Source of the DNA: Vanrija pseudolonga
Taxonomy: Eukaryota; Basidiomycota; Tremellomycetes; Trichosporonales; Trichosporonaceae
Reading direction: 5' to 3'
Length of the DNA stretch: 64,000 nt
Assembly: GCF_020906515.1 (NCBI RefSeq)
Contig: NC_085853.1
Location: 2,294,001 to 2,358,000, forward strand
This document shows, piece after piece, positions 43,075 through 53,723 of this stretch; the stretch's first letter is position 1, and every line of letters starts with the position of its first letter. Both the position numbers and the translations under genes were made by a program. A model generated the notes under the pieces. That model did not search any database. It saw only the letters and a program-made list of their open reading frames with translations, and was not told the DNA's origin.

Positions 43075-43445
43075 CTTTTCGGCGGCCCGCAGCGAGCGAC
43101 CATGACGCACCATGCAGCACGCCGACGTCCTGCGGGCCGGCGGCGACAGGTACACCACGCCAGTGCCTATCTAATCTCAGCCCCCGGCGGAGCGGAGGCG
43201 CGGAGGAGCAGTGCACGCACGTCAGGCGGTGCAGGCTGCGCCGCGTCAGACTCGCTCGCGCGCCTCGCTCGCTCGCTCCCCGTCGCTTCCGCCCGGCAGG
43301 GAGTGGCAGTCGAGGCAGGCACCACCCAGCCAGCCAGCGACCGCCAGCTGGAAATAGCACCACTGTGGCTCAGTGTCGTTCTCGGCGGTTGCTGTCGCGA
43401 GCTGGTCGGCGTGACTGTCGGCGAGGGTGTGCAAGGGCGTGGTGA

Positions 43446-43470
43446 TATAAGACGACGGGGTGCATGCATG
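43446..43470 (+). promoter_or_regulatory. TATA box plus GACGGGGTGCATGCATG element, upstream of member D
   Basis: TATAA (43446-43450) is followed by the 17-base element at 43454-43470, identical to that at 36602-36618. The start codon is 78 bases further on. Confidence 0.55.
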
Positions 43471-43547
43471 CTTGGCCGCCATCACCGACGAGCTCGACCA
43501 CCTCCTGCCTGCTGGCCACCCTTCACCCACCTACCACACCCGCCGCC

Positions 43548-44551
43548 ATGTCCGCCCCTATCAACCCCTTCGAGGCCATGGGGTCCAACATCTCGCCCGT
43601 GCAGTCGCTCGTCTTCGCTGGTGTCTTTGCTGTCCTCACCCTCCTCATCGGCTTCCGCATGCTCAAGGGCTCGACCCCGACCTTCTGCTACCGTGTTCTC
43701 GCTCTCTTCGGTGCTGGTAAGCCACGCAACCTCTCACCGTGCGCCACTAACCCCCACCAGTCCGCATCGCCACCTTTATCGTCCGCTACATCGTCACCCG
43801 CGCCCACCCAACAGACAGCGACTACAAGACGCTCCTCATCGTCGCGGGTGTGCTCGTCGTCTTCGGCTTCCTGTTCTACTGCGAGGCGATCCTCGAGCTC
43901 CTGGTGGTGTGGTACGGCGCCGTGCGCTGCGCCGACCTGACCGGCATGCAGCGCATGATCAAGAAGGTGCGCCACCTCGTGCTGGTGGGCATCTCGGTGC
44001 TAGGCATCGTCGGCACGATCAACGAGGTCAACGCGGTCAGCAACGACGACATGAGCGCATACAACACGGCCAAGATCATGCGCCAGGCCAGCGGCGGCCT
44101 CTTCGGCGCCGTGACGGTCCTCACGCTGCTCGCCATCATCGTCATCGCGTGCATGGGGCGTGTCAAACACTCGCGCGTGTCTGTCGCCCGCGGCGCGACC
44201 ATCCTCACGATCATGACCCTCGCCATGGGTGTCGAGTGCGCCTACCGTGTCTGGAGCGCAACCAGCTCGACCGGTTTTGTCGTCAAGCAGACGGCCCTCG
44301 ACGTGCTCCTCATCGCGCCCGAGTGCATCATCATCATCCTGTTCGGCGTGTTTTCGTTCGAGGACGGCGACGTCCGCTTCGGCTTTGGCACAGGCGGTGC
44401 CAGCCAGCTGCAGAGGGTCCCTCAGTACTCGCCCGAGAGCGGATACCCGCTCAACCAGACGGCGCAGGTGCCCCTGGCCCCGGCTTCCCAGTACCCTCAG
44501 TACCACCAGCCTTACGACACACCCTACGGCCAGCCTTCGTACGGCAAGTAG
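43548..44551 (+). CDS. Seven-helix membrane protein, family member D
   Basis: Exons are 43548-43716 and 43761-44551, giving 319 residues. The first family intron is kept at phase 1. The second is absent, and the coding sequence reads straight through ELLVVWYGAVR. Shared blocks are VRIATFIVRY, IMRQASGGLFG, ECAYRVWSATSSTGF and DVLLIAPECIIIIL. The cytoplasmic tail is rich in Gln, Tyr and Pro (YPQYHQPYDTPYGQPSYG), unlike the Ser-rich tail of B. It has a well-defined TATA promoter. Function is unknown. Confidence 0.87.
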
Positions 44552-45162
44552 AGTGATTTAGAGACGAGAGCTGTATGTAGCACCATAGACACTTGATAAT
44601 AGCCTCGGCCAGACACATGCATCGGCTAGAGTGAGTGAGTGAGTGAGCGTGTGAGTGTGCGTTGTGTAAGCGTTTCATTGAGCAGGCCAGACGAATGTGG
44701 CTAGCCTCGCTCGACGAGGCGATCGGGGGTGGTGTCGGCATCATCATCATCAGCGTGTGACCTCGAGCCTCGGGATGGCATAGCTCGTAGCTGCAGCAGC
44801 GTCAGTCACGTCGCGGCACACCACGCCACATCATAATCATCACATGCATGCATACTATGCAGCCGGCTTCTCATTGCCCTCGGATCCGTCTCTGCGTCTG
44901 CTGTACATCTTTGATTCTCGGCCTCGGCTCGACTCGACTCGGGTTTCCGCTTTGAGTTTCTCATTCCTCGGGGGGTAAGGAGGGTGGGTGGGCGAGGGGA
45001 TGGGGGGGTCGACGGGCGACGAGCAACGTGCGTGGGTGGCAGGCTGCTCAGCTGCCCGTCATGTAGACTTTGTGTGGACGTTGGTTGTGACTTGACTGGC
45101 ATGGCTGTAGAGGGTTTTGTGGCACACGCCGTCTGCGTGCGCTCGTCTCAGCGACTGTCCAC
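44552..45162. other. Convergent 3' spacer
   Basis: It includes a GAGT run (about 44631-44650). I see no coding exon. Confidence 0.45.
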
Positions 45163-45831
45163 CTAGTGCGCGGCGGTGTGCGGTGGCGCGGCGTCGCGCG
45201 AGGTCATGCGCTTGATGGCGTCGGCGACCGACGGGCGGCGGAGCATGGCGTTGACGCTCGCGCCGCCCGAGCCGCCGGGGGCGCGGTCCTCGTCGCCGAC
45301 GTCGGGCAGGGTCACGGGGTTCTGGTGCGACGGCTTGGACGATCGCGTCGGGCTCGAGCCGAGCAGGCTGGTCGGCACGAGGCCGCCGCTAAAGTTGAGG
45401 CGGCCGCCGCCGGGGTTGGCGTTGGTGGCGAGGCCGGACCGGCGGTGCTCGCCCGTGTGCGAGCACACGGGGCACTCGGGGTGCTCGGTGCCCTTGTGCG
45501 CGTTGTGCACGAGGATCTCGGACGCCTGCTTGACGTTGCCGTGCGTCAGCTGCAGCTGGCGCTTGGACACGTCGCGCGGGAAGCCCATGGCGACGAGCTC
45601 GTCGATCTCGGCGTCGGTCGGCTGCCGTCCTTGGCCCATCGAGCCGAGGTCGTGCGAGACGCGGCGGACCCACTGGCCAAACGACTGGTTGGGGGACGCT
45701 GAGAGTGTCAGCTCGAGCTCGAGCTGCGGGGTGGGAAGGAGGCGCCGGGGGGGTCGGCTCCGGTCGGTGCATCGCCACCGCGGAAGCGCCACACCGGCGT
45801 CGCCAAGCCTCGGACACTGCTACTCACACAT
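45163..45831 (-). CDS. UBA-domain protein
   Basis: Exons are 45831-45828 and 45698-45163, giving 179 residues. As in the 9692 gene, the first exon is only ATG plus one base. After MSSPNQSFGQWVRRVSHDLG a UBA domain spans about residues 29-66 (DAEIDELVAMGFPRDVSKRQ, then HGNVKQASEILV), with the MGF loop that contacts ubiquitin. A CPVCSHTGEH motif follows, which might bind zinc. The rest is Ser/Pro/Gly-rich and disordered. It probably binds ubiquitin or ubiquitylated cargo; no catalytic domain is present. Confidence 0.83.
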
Positions 45832-47654
45832 TGTTTGTTAGGGCTTGGTTGTTGGTTTGTTGGTGCTGTTGGTGCTGGGACTTGCTGTGGTCACTACGAG
45901 GCAGTGGACAACGTTGAACAGTGGTCAAGAGTTGCCGCTCGGGGATGGGGAGGTGAGCAGGCAGGCAAGAGCGCGCCCAAGTGGCTTGAAATAACGCTGT
46001 CGTCACTACTGTCAACGAGTCAAGGTTGAGACGCCCACACCTCGTGACTGAGCGACTCCCGCCACAAGGCGTCAGCTGACTGCGCGCACCTGCATCAGCA
46101 GCGGGCGGAACGACGCTCCAGAACTTGCTCGCCGGGTGGGCAGATGCACGCTTGCGCTACTTGCGCCGTAGCGCCAACGCCCTCTGCCTGCCGCTGCTGC
46201 TGCTGCTGCTGCGCTGCCTGCCTTATCCGTCGCGACGAGGTCACGAGGATTGTGGGAAAGCGTAATTGACAACTGACACGAGCGCTGATTGGGACGAACA
46301 AGAGGCCACATGACGTCAAACGCACCCGATTGCACTGGGCTGCTGCAGCGAGTCGCTGCAGCTGCTACATGTAATGTGGGCACGAGGACGCTAGCAGTGA
46401 GAAATGGATGAATGCGAGCTCGCGCTGGCGGGCGTGTATATGCCGCCGCCGCTGTGCAGCGCGCGCAGGAACCCAGAAACACCAACCCCAGATCCCGTGT
46501 CACTTGCCAGCTTGGAGCTTGGAATGAGACGACTGACTCGCTGGTTGGCATGTGCCATGTTGCCACCCAATCGCCGCGCGGGCGGCGGGCTGTCGTGAGC
46601 GACGTCGACGCGCGTCGATCGAGACAGAAGCCGGCGGGTTGGAGTCGGCGTCGAGCACGAGGAGTGAGCTGCGGTTCGTGGTCGGGGTTGTGGTTGTCGG
46701 TCGTTGTCGGTGGACGCGGTCGCGGGTGGCAACAAGGCCAATGACGACAACATGGTCATTCGCCGACGCCTGAGCAGCTGATACCACTGTAGTTGTCCCC
46801 TCCTCTTCCGCCTCCTCCTCCTCATTCCGCATCGCCGGCGATCGAACTCGTGCTCGTGGCTGCCCACTCCGGCGGCACTTGGATCCCAGCTCGAAGAGCC
46901 GCGGAGCATTGGGCATTCAGACACTCCTATCACGAGTGTTAAGAACAGTTGTGTCGCTTCAGTCAGCCTTGGCGCTCGTCTCCATCCTTCTATGCTGCGT
47001 CTGTCGGTCGCCTTCTCCTTCGGTTCAGCGCTGGGCTCCGCACAGCGGCAGCTCCATCGTGCCTCCTTCCTCTCACCGCAGTCGACCCAGCCCCTCGCAG
47101 CCATGTCCAGACCACCTCCACCCCTCCCCGCAAACACGTGCCGGTCCCGCTCAGGAGCTGAGCATCCGCTCTTCATTGTCGTCGCTGGCGCCGTACTGAC
47201 CTGACATTGCCCCGCACGTATCATACCGCCAGGGAACGGCTCGAGTGTTTGTTTCGTCATCCTCAACTGTAATTCTGCCCGAGTGCATTGAGTTGCGCTT
47301 GTCTCCAGGTATGCCCAGGCACTCTTGACGTGATCCATTGACTTGACCATTGGCAAGCGATGGGGCGAGGCGGCAGTCACAAACGAGGCAGGCAGTCCAT
47401 TCCAAACTACAGGGGACGACGGAACGAGTGGGCATGCAGATCCCCCGCGCTGTTACTCGGATGCTCGGATGAGCAGCTTGTTGACAGTCGCCATGTCCTG
47501 CCTCCTGCCTGCCTGCCTAACCTGCCGTACATCAAGGCTGTCCCGACCATTGCGCAGCACGCCGCAAACATGAGGCGACTGACGGACCTCTCATCCATGA
47601 TGAACCACTTGCTCTCACCACGACTGCCGCTCCGACCATCCCGAGGTCACTGAC
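45832..47654. other. 1.8 kb intergenic, divergent
   Basis: A CTG/CAG run (about 46190-46212) is the only clear repeat. Long open frames on both strands lack splice signals and motifs. Confidence 0.45.
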
Positions 47655-50000
47655 ATGCTGCTGCCGCCGCCGCCGCCGCCGCCGCTGCCGCTGCTGTGGT
47701 TTCTGGTCGCCCTGCTCACCGCGGCGGGGATGACCGCAGCTGCCCCAGGCACCACCGGCACCATCGTCAACGGGACCTACGTCCCGCCTTCGGGCTCGCC
47801 ATGGTTCGGATACCGCGTCCTCGCGCAATCGTTCCCCAGCACGTACGCGTATCTGGTCTACCGGGGCTCTTGGAGCTCGTCGTGCATTCCTCCTCCGGTC
47901 TCGAACGCCTCAGGGGTGATCACACAACGCACCACAACGGCTGGAGAATCCGCCGTCTTGTGGTTTGGCGGAATCGGCGCGATTCTGAGGGCCAGCAGCG
48001 TTGGACCGGCCAACTCGACTGTGCAGACATGGATCGACGGCGTCCAAGGTCTAGAGTTCCAAGTGCCCCCCGTACCACCAGGCGGCAGCGAGCTCTTTCC
48101 AATCCAAGTCCAAGACCTCGTCAATACCAACCACAGCCTCCAGATCACGCTCGCCAGTGGCCCGGGGGTGATAATCCAGAGCGGTGCTGTCATGATACCC
48201 GCCGCGCCGCCTGGGTAAGTGAAAGAGTAAGGGCAACACTGACCACCCCAAGCTCCGACTTCTTCTCCATGGTCCCTCACCCGACACAGGAGGACGGGCC
48301 AGTCCCGGTCACGAAGCGGGCTGCCACAGGCCCCGTTCAGGTCGGCGGGGGCTCGTTCGTGACCAGCGCGCCGGACGACTGGGTGCTCATTCCGTGCGGC
48401 GTCGACGACCAGGACTGTCCACCAATAGGCAGGTACGTGGAGACGAACAAGTCCGGCGCGTGGATAGCGTACCAAGCACCTGCGCAGACGGTCGGCATGT
48501 CCTTCAGCGGATGGAGCGTGCCCAACGGCGGCAGCATGAAGGTCTTCGTCCAGCCCCCGCCGCCACTCGACGTCACGGGATTGAGCTATGCGCGCGCCAA
48601 CGGCGAGGATGGTTCGCGATCAGTCGTCGTGGCCAAGCAGTACGCGCCGTGCCAGGCCATGCAGACGGTGTACATGGCGCAGCTTGACCGCGGCAGGCGA
48701 TACTCGCTCAACGCGACCTGCACGGCGGAAGCAGGGCAGAAGTGCTCGTTCGCGTTCGCCACGTTCCACATCGCCAAGTGAGTTGCGCGGCGAGGCAGAG
48801 ACTGACTCATACCCAGTGACGCAGCACCAGTACCGCTCGTGACGCCGGGAAGTACCAACGCCACGGGGGTAGCCTCGCTCAGCCCAAGCAGCAAGACTAA
48901 TAAAGGCGCGATCGCCGGCGGAGTGGTGAGTACGGCGATGGGATGTTCTGACGCCAGGTCGGCGGCGTGGTGCTCCTCGCGGCGGTTGCCGGGCTGATAG
49001 CCTGGCTCGTGCGCAGGCAGCGCCGGCAGCGTCCCGCGCCGGAGGTCGTCGAGGAGGACAAGTTGGCCGAGGACGAGGCAGGGGCGCAAGGAAGTGAGTT
49101 GCACGGGGTATGTGCCCGCTCACACACCCAGGCGACGAGTCGGCCTCGTCGGAAGCCCACGCCGCGGCGCATGCCACCCCGCCACCGGAGCAACCAGCGG
49201 ACGCACCCACAGAAGTGTCCACGCAGCCACAAGGCGCTGCATACGCCTACCTGGCGCACGGCGCAGCGTCCACGCCGCCGCTGCACACCCCCGTGCAGCC
49301 GCCACCACCGAGCCTGCCGACCAACCCGAACCCGACGCCAGTGTTCCACATGCGGCCGCAGCACCTGCCGGCGATCGACACGGGCGCCGTGGCACTGGCA
49401 CGGAGCGCGGACCGCGCGCAGCCGCCGACGACGGCGACGACCATGTCGAGCCGGAGCGGGAGCGGGTCCGTGCCGCCCCTCATCGCCGAGCTCAAGTCCG
49501 GCTCGCCGCTCATTTCAAACGGCACCCCCGTGACCGCGCGCAGCGGCCACCGGTCGCTAGCGAGCATGTTCGGCGGGCGCGCGCCCGAGCCGACGCCACC
49601 GCTGCCAGAGCTCGTGGGCGTGCATCGGTCCCAGGACGCAGGCGACCTCGAGGGGGTCAGGATGGCGGAGGACGCGGGGAGGATACGTGCTGAGGAGCTG
49701 CCGCCAAGGTATAACCCCCAGTGGCGGGACGAGGGCGAGGGCGAAGCGGTGGTACGGCAGGCAGAGGCGGGCACTACGAGCGGTACAACACCGCCTGCGC
49801 GCACAACCCCACCCGGACTCACGCCGCCCGACATGACGCCCCTCGAGACTGTGATGGAGCGCCCGTCGGTCGAGGTCGAGCGCCATGGGGTGGCTGGAGC
49901 CGCCGGCGCGCCGGACCGGCACGACGCGCGCCCGGCGACACCCGAAGCTGAACGCGAGCCGGCGGCAGCGGCAGCGGCAGTGGAGGCACCGGCAACGTAG
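47655..50000 (+). CDS. Type I membrane protein with a large ectodomain and a disordered tail
   Basis: Exons are 47655-48214, 48253-48777, 48817-48925, 48958-49093 and 49132-50000, giving 732 residues. A signal peptide (PLPLLWFLVALLTAAGMTA) opens the chain. The ectodomain, to about residue 390, has several N-glycosylation sites (NGT, NAS, NST, NHS, NAT) and a beta-rich look with few Cys. One helix (VVGGVVLLAAVAGLIAWLV) is followed at once by RRQRRQR, so the tail of about 315 residues is cytosolic; it is rich in Pro, Thr, Ala and Ser. This layout fits a cell-wall or cell-surface sensor, or a basidiomycete receptor-like protein of unknown ligand. I do not recognise the ectodomain. Confidence 0.82.
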
Positions 50001-50729
50001 ATTCTGTCATGGATGCAGGTTGTGTGATGCTCGCTCGCGGCGCGTCCCGTGTGGCCCCCGGTCGTGAAACAGTGTGTGCCACTACGCCCCGCCACTGACG
50101 AACGGGCACTGTCCGCTGCCTTTCAGGGCGGGCATCCCCACGCACCCACCCACCTACCGCACGATAACGCGGCTATCTACTCGGTGTTTGGAGGCCGCGG
50201 CACGATCTGCGTGTTGCGCTGTGGGGTGGGGATAGCTGTCGGAATGGAGTGTCTCGGAATGTCGGTATCTTCGCAGCGAGCGAGGAACGAGGCGACGGCC
50301 TGAACGATGAGCCTATGCACTCGCCTGTTGGGGACAAGGGGACGCTCGTAACGAGACTCGCGGCTGGGACCAACATACCCAGGCTGCGTCAGAGCATGAT
50401 GGCCGTGGCGCCCGTCGACACGAGCTGCGCACAGTTGGTGGCAACATACACCTCTCAATGCACGCCTCCTCCCGAGCCACACTCCCGCCACCTCCCGCAC
50501 ACACACCGCACCTAACCTATCCATACATTGACACAAATGATACATTTGGTAGTCTGCGTCGGAACGAGTCGAGAGAGATAATTATGACGCTCGAGAGTCT
50601 CGAGACATTTCCGTGGAGATTGCCAACTGCCTGCGGACCTCGTTGTGGTCAAGCGGACGCCGGCCAGAGAACAGCGTGAGAGATGTGATGGTTGCCATCG
50701 AGGCACAAATCAAATGGAGGATGCAACGC
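50001..50729. other. Convergent 3' spacer
   Basis: It holds the 3' ends of the two flanking genes. No coding exon is seen. Confidence 0.45.
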
Positions 50730-51958
50730 CTACTCGAGGGGCACGGCGGGGACGCGTGAGGCAAGCTCGCGGCGCGCCTTGAGGCGCCAGTCGGGGTCCT
50801 CCTTGTCGCGGCGGTGGATCTCACCCAGCCACTCGTTGTACTTCGAGTTGTGGCCAAAGACGGTGTCGAGCAGGCCGGTCGGGCCATAGTTCTCCGTGTA
50901 CGAGTAGTGGTGCCAGTCGTGCATGAGCGCGTCGGACAGGAACGGGATGTTGTACTCTGAGTGGTTGCAGAGCGTGTCAAACTGGAGCGTGTTGAAGAAC
51001 ATGAGGAACATGGACCAGTGCGAGTTGAGAAGAACAAAGCTGATGACGAGGGGGAAGAGGTTGGACTGGAGGGGGTGGTTAGTGGGGGGTTGCGGTTGGA
51101 GGATGCTCAGACTCGGACTCACCACGAGGTGCTCGACCATGGTGCAGTACTCGGCAGCCAGAGCCACAGGCGCCGTGTACTGGTGGTGGAGCTTGTGCAC
51201 GGACGCGTACCATCCCTTGCCGTGGAAGAAGCGGTGGATGTAGAAGAAGCCAATCTCCTCGCACAGCAGCGCAAAGATGAACGTGAAGAAGGTCATGCCC
51301 CAGCCGGGGAGCGACTCGTAGTCGGTCTTGAAGGGGAAGAAGTAGGCGAGGAAGACGTAGAGGGGAAAGTTGACAAAGGCCCAGTTACGCGCGTTGATCC
51401 AAATAACCCACGCGTACTCCTTGAGTGGGATGAGGGGTGTTGGCTGGATACGGTACGGCTGGACGAGCTTGTTGAGGGCCGGGATGAGGTCGAACGCCAT
51501 GAACACGAGCCCAAAGCCAAAGTACCAGACGGTGGTGATCGCCGTCGTGAGCCACACGTTAATCTCCCACGGCGTGTAGTTTGCGTTCAGCCACGTGTAG
51601 AACTGCTTGCCGTACTCCGACTTGTGGAACAGCACCGTGCTCGAGATGATGAGCAGCGTATGCAGCAGTGCCACCCCGGGCCGGTGGTTGAACAATGGCG
51701 GCTTGGTGATGGCCCACTTGTGCTCCTCTGTGTGTGGCGTGTCAGTTCGGCGATGATCGATTGTCACGAGGTAGGTCGACGCCACCCAGCGGCAGCGCGC
51801 GTCGTTTGTGTGCCTGCTGCTTGCTGCCCTGCTGCCTGCCCTGGTTCTGCATTCTGGTACTCACTGCCCTTGTACGGCTTGGCGTCGCCGCCAGCAGCGG
51901 CGGCCTTGTTGCCAGCGCCGCTGCTCCCTTTCGTTTCTGTCACCGCTGTCGCCGACAT
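50730..51958 (-). CDS. Membrane di-iron hydroxylase of the sterol desaturase / C4-methylsterol oxidase group
   Basis: Exons are 51958-51865, 51727-51123 and 51065-50730, giving 344 residues. Three His boxes coordinate the two irons: HRFFH, HKLHHQY and HDWHHY. Four hydrophobic stretches place it in the ER membrane. The ENYGPTGLLDTVFGHN segment after the last box resembles Erg25-type C4-methylsterol oxidases, but the N-terminus (KEHKWAITKPPLFNHRPGV) and overall divergence suggest a paralogue whose substrate may be another sterol or lipid. The ER retrieval signal typical of Erg25 is not seen; the end is AVPLE. The small first exon encodes an Ala/Gly-rich leader. Confidence 0.86.
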
Positions 51959-53723
51959 GATTGCCCCGTGCTTGCTGCTGCTGCTTCCTTGCGTGCCGAG
52001 AGTCGAGTAGTGGTATGTGGAGACCAGGCGGCGAAGATGACAGCTAATGCATGTTATTATACCCCTTTTGCCCAGCGTTGCCATTGCAATGGGAGGCTAG
52101 CGCGTCGCTGCCGATCTGAATGCCGACAATTCTGTTCGCCGCCACGAGCTAGCTATTCAGCATTATTAGGGGCTATTAGCAAACAAGGTCGACCACGAAT
52201 ACAGCCCCATGCATGGGGGTATTAGCTTGACTCCTGCCCCCTGTGCAACCCATGACGCGCGCAGGAGTGTGCATCGGGTCGCCGAACCGGCTACCTACCA
52301 GGCCAGTGGGTCGTGGAACTCGGTTTCCGATCAGGAGGAGCGAGGAGCCAAGTCTGGATGGCTGTATGGCTGGACAATTCTCGGTCGTTCCCCCCGTGCT
52401 GCTCGGTTGAAAAATCCCGTGGCTCCTCCCCATCATTTACACTGCTGGAGCTCAATGGATGGATCGCATCGGTGGGGAGGGGAGCGACAGGCTACGTAGC
52501 TCTGCGCGTGCTGTGAGCGGCCAGTGTGCGCTGACATGCTGGGGCGTTGGGGAGCATGGAGCATGTGTGCCCCCATGTATACGTGACGGGTTGTGAGCCG
52601 AGTTGCAGCCGAGTTGTGTTTGTGGATACATAGATCCCGACGCGCGCGCGCTGCGCCGTCTGTCCGTCGCACGACCACACGTACGCATTCTGGAACACTG
52701 TAGCGCCAGTCTCAGCGCTGCGTGGTTACTAACTGTCTCAGTGAAGCTGCCAGCTACTGTCGTCCGTCAACTCGCCGCCGCCGATCACTCGTCGTGTAAC
52801 GATGACGAGCTGGCGTGGATCGCTCGGCGGGCGGCGTGGATGGACTCGATGGATGGATTCCAGACCCAGCCAGCAGCCGCCAGTGGTGTGTGACTGACTG
52901 GCACCGCACGGTGGGCACAGCCGCCCGTGGAACTCGGCCTACTTGCACTGGTTCCATGGCAGAGCGGCTGTCAGTTGGCAGCACATGCGAAGCGTGGTCT
53001 GGTTTGCGGGTACGGCTAGCCTGTGGATGACTGCGTGCGGCGATCTTGCGGCGGCAGAGCATACCTACGTCAAGGTATGACTACTAGTGCCAAATGCCAA
53101 GTGTCACGAGCCAGACCAAGCCGCCGGCGGCGGGGTTGTTGTTGTGTCAGGCGATATCTGCAATGCCGAGACGAGACGCGAGGCTAGCTCGCATCCCATC
53201 CACAAAGTCGAGATTTATCACAAAACTGCCGCTGCAGCTACAATGTCGATATTAATCAGGCGGGTCGCATTGGCAGACTGCACACGACAAACGCGTGCAT
53301 GGCCGTCGGCTACTGTCCGCAGCGGGGGCCGTCTCTTGCACCATAGCAGTGATAGTCGTTAGTCATTGTTGATTAGACAGACACGGTCCGGGTAAGCGAG
53401 GCTGCAGCTTGGCGCTTGGCCCGCGAAGGCAGGTGCATTCGGCACGGTCGGTCGGCCCCCCTTACCCCGTGGCGGTCTGGGTACTCCGGTTCATCCGGCA
53501 ATGGCCTTGGTGGTGCTCCATGCTCCCTGGGCCGACCCCCACGACTCCGCATCAGACCTGACATCGCGAGCAGAGCAGCATCAGCATCAGCATTCTTCAG
53601 CATCCACAGCGACGACTCTGGTTTCCTAGACACGCATCTACAGTACTTATCTAGCAAGCATTCGCCGTTCTTCCGTACCCCCCGTTCCCTACTTTTTTTT
53701 TTGCTCTTGAAATCAACAACACA
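51959..53723. other. 1.8 kb intergenic, divergent
   Basis: It should contain the promoters of the hydroxylase and the ligase. A T10 run (about 53692-53701) sits just before the ligase start. No coding exon is seen. Confidence 0.45.

Larger units (their letters stand above)
41710..43547. other. 1.8 kb intergenic, divergent, with small repeats
   Basis: No coding exon is seen. It contains a GAGCA run (42653-42677), a 9-base stem followed by a T10 run (43020-43074) and the TATA element of member D. Confidence 0.5.

Noticed and set aside
43102-44556. 484-residue plus-strand frame overlapping member D
   Set aside because: It runs through the promoter and intron of member D in another frame and turns into Arg/His/Pro-rich shadow sequence.
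46391-47380. 329-residue minus-strand frame
   Set aside because: The composition is low complexity and no domain or promoter is seen.
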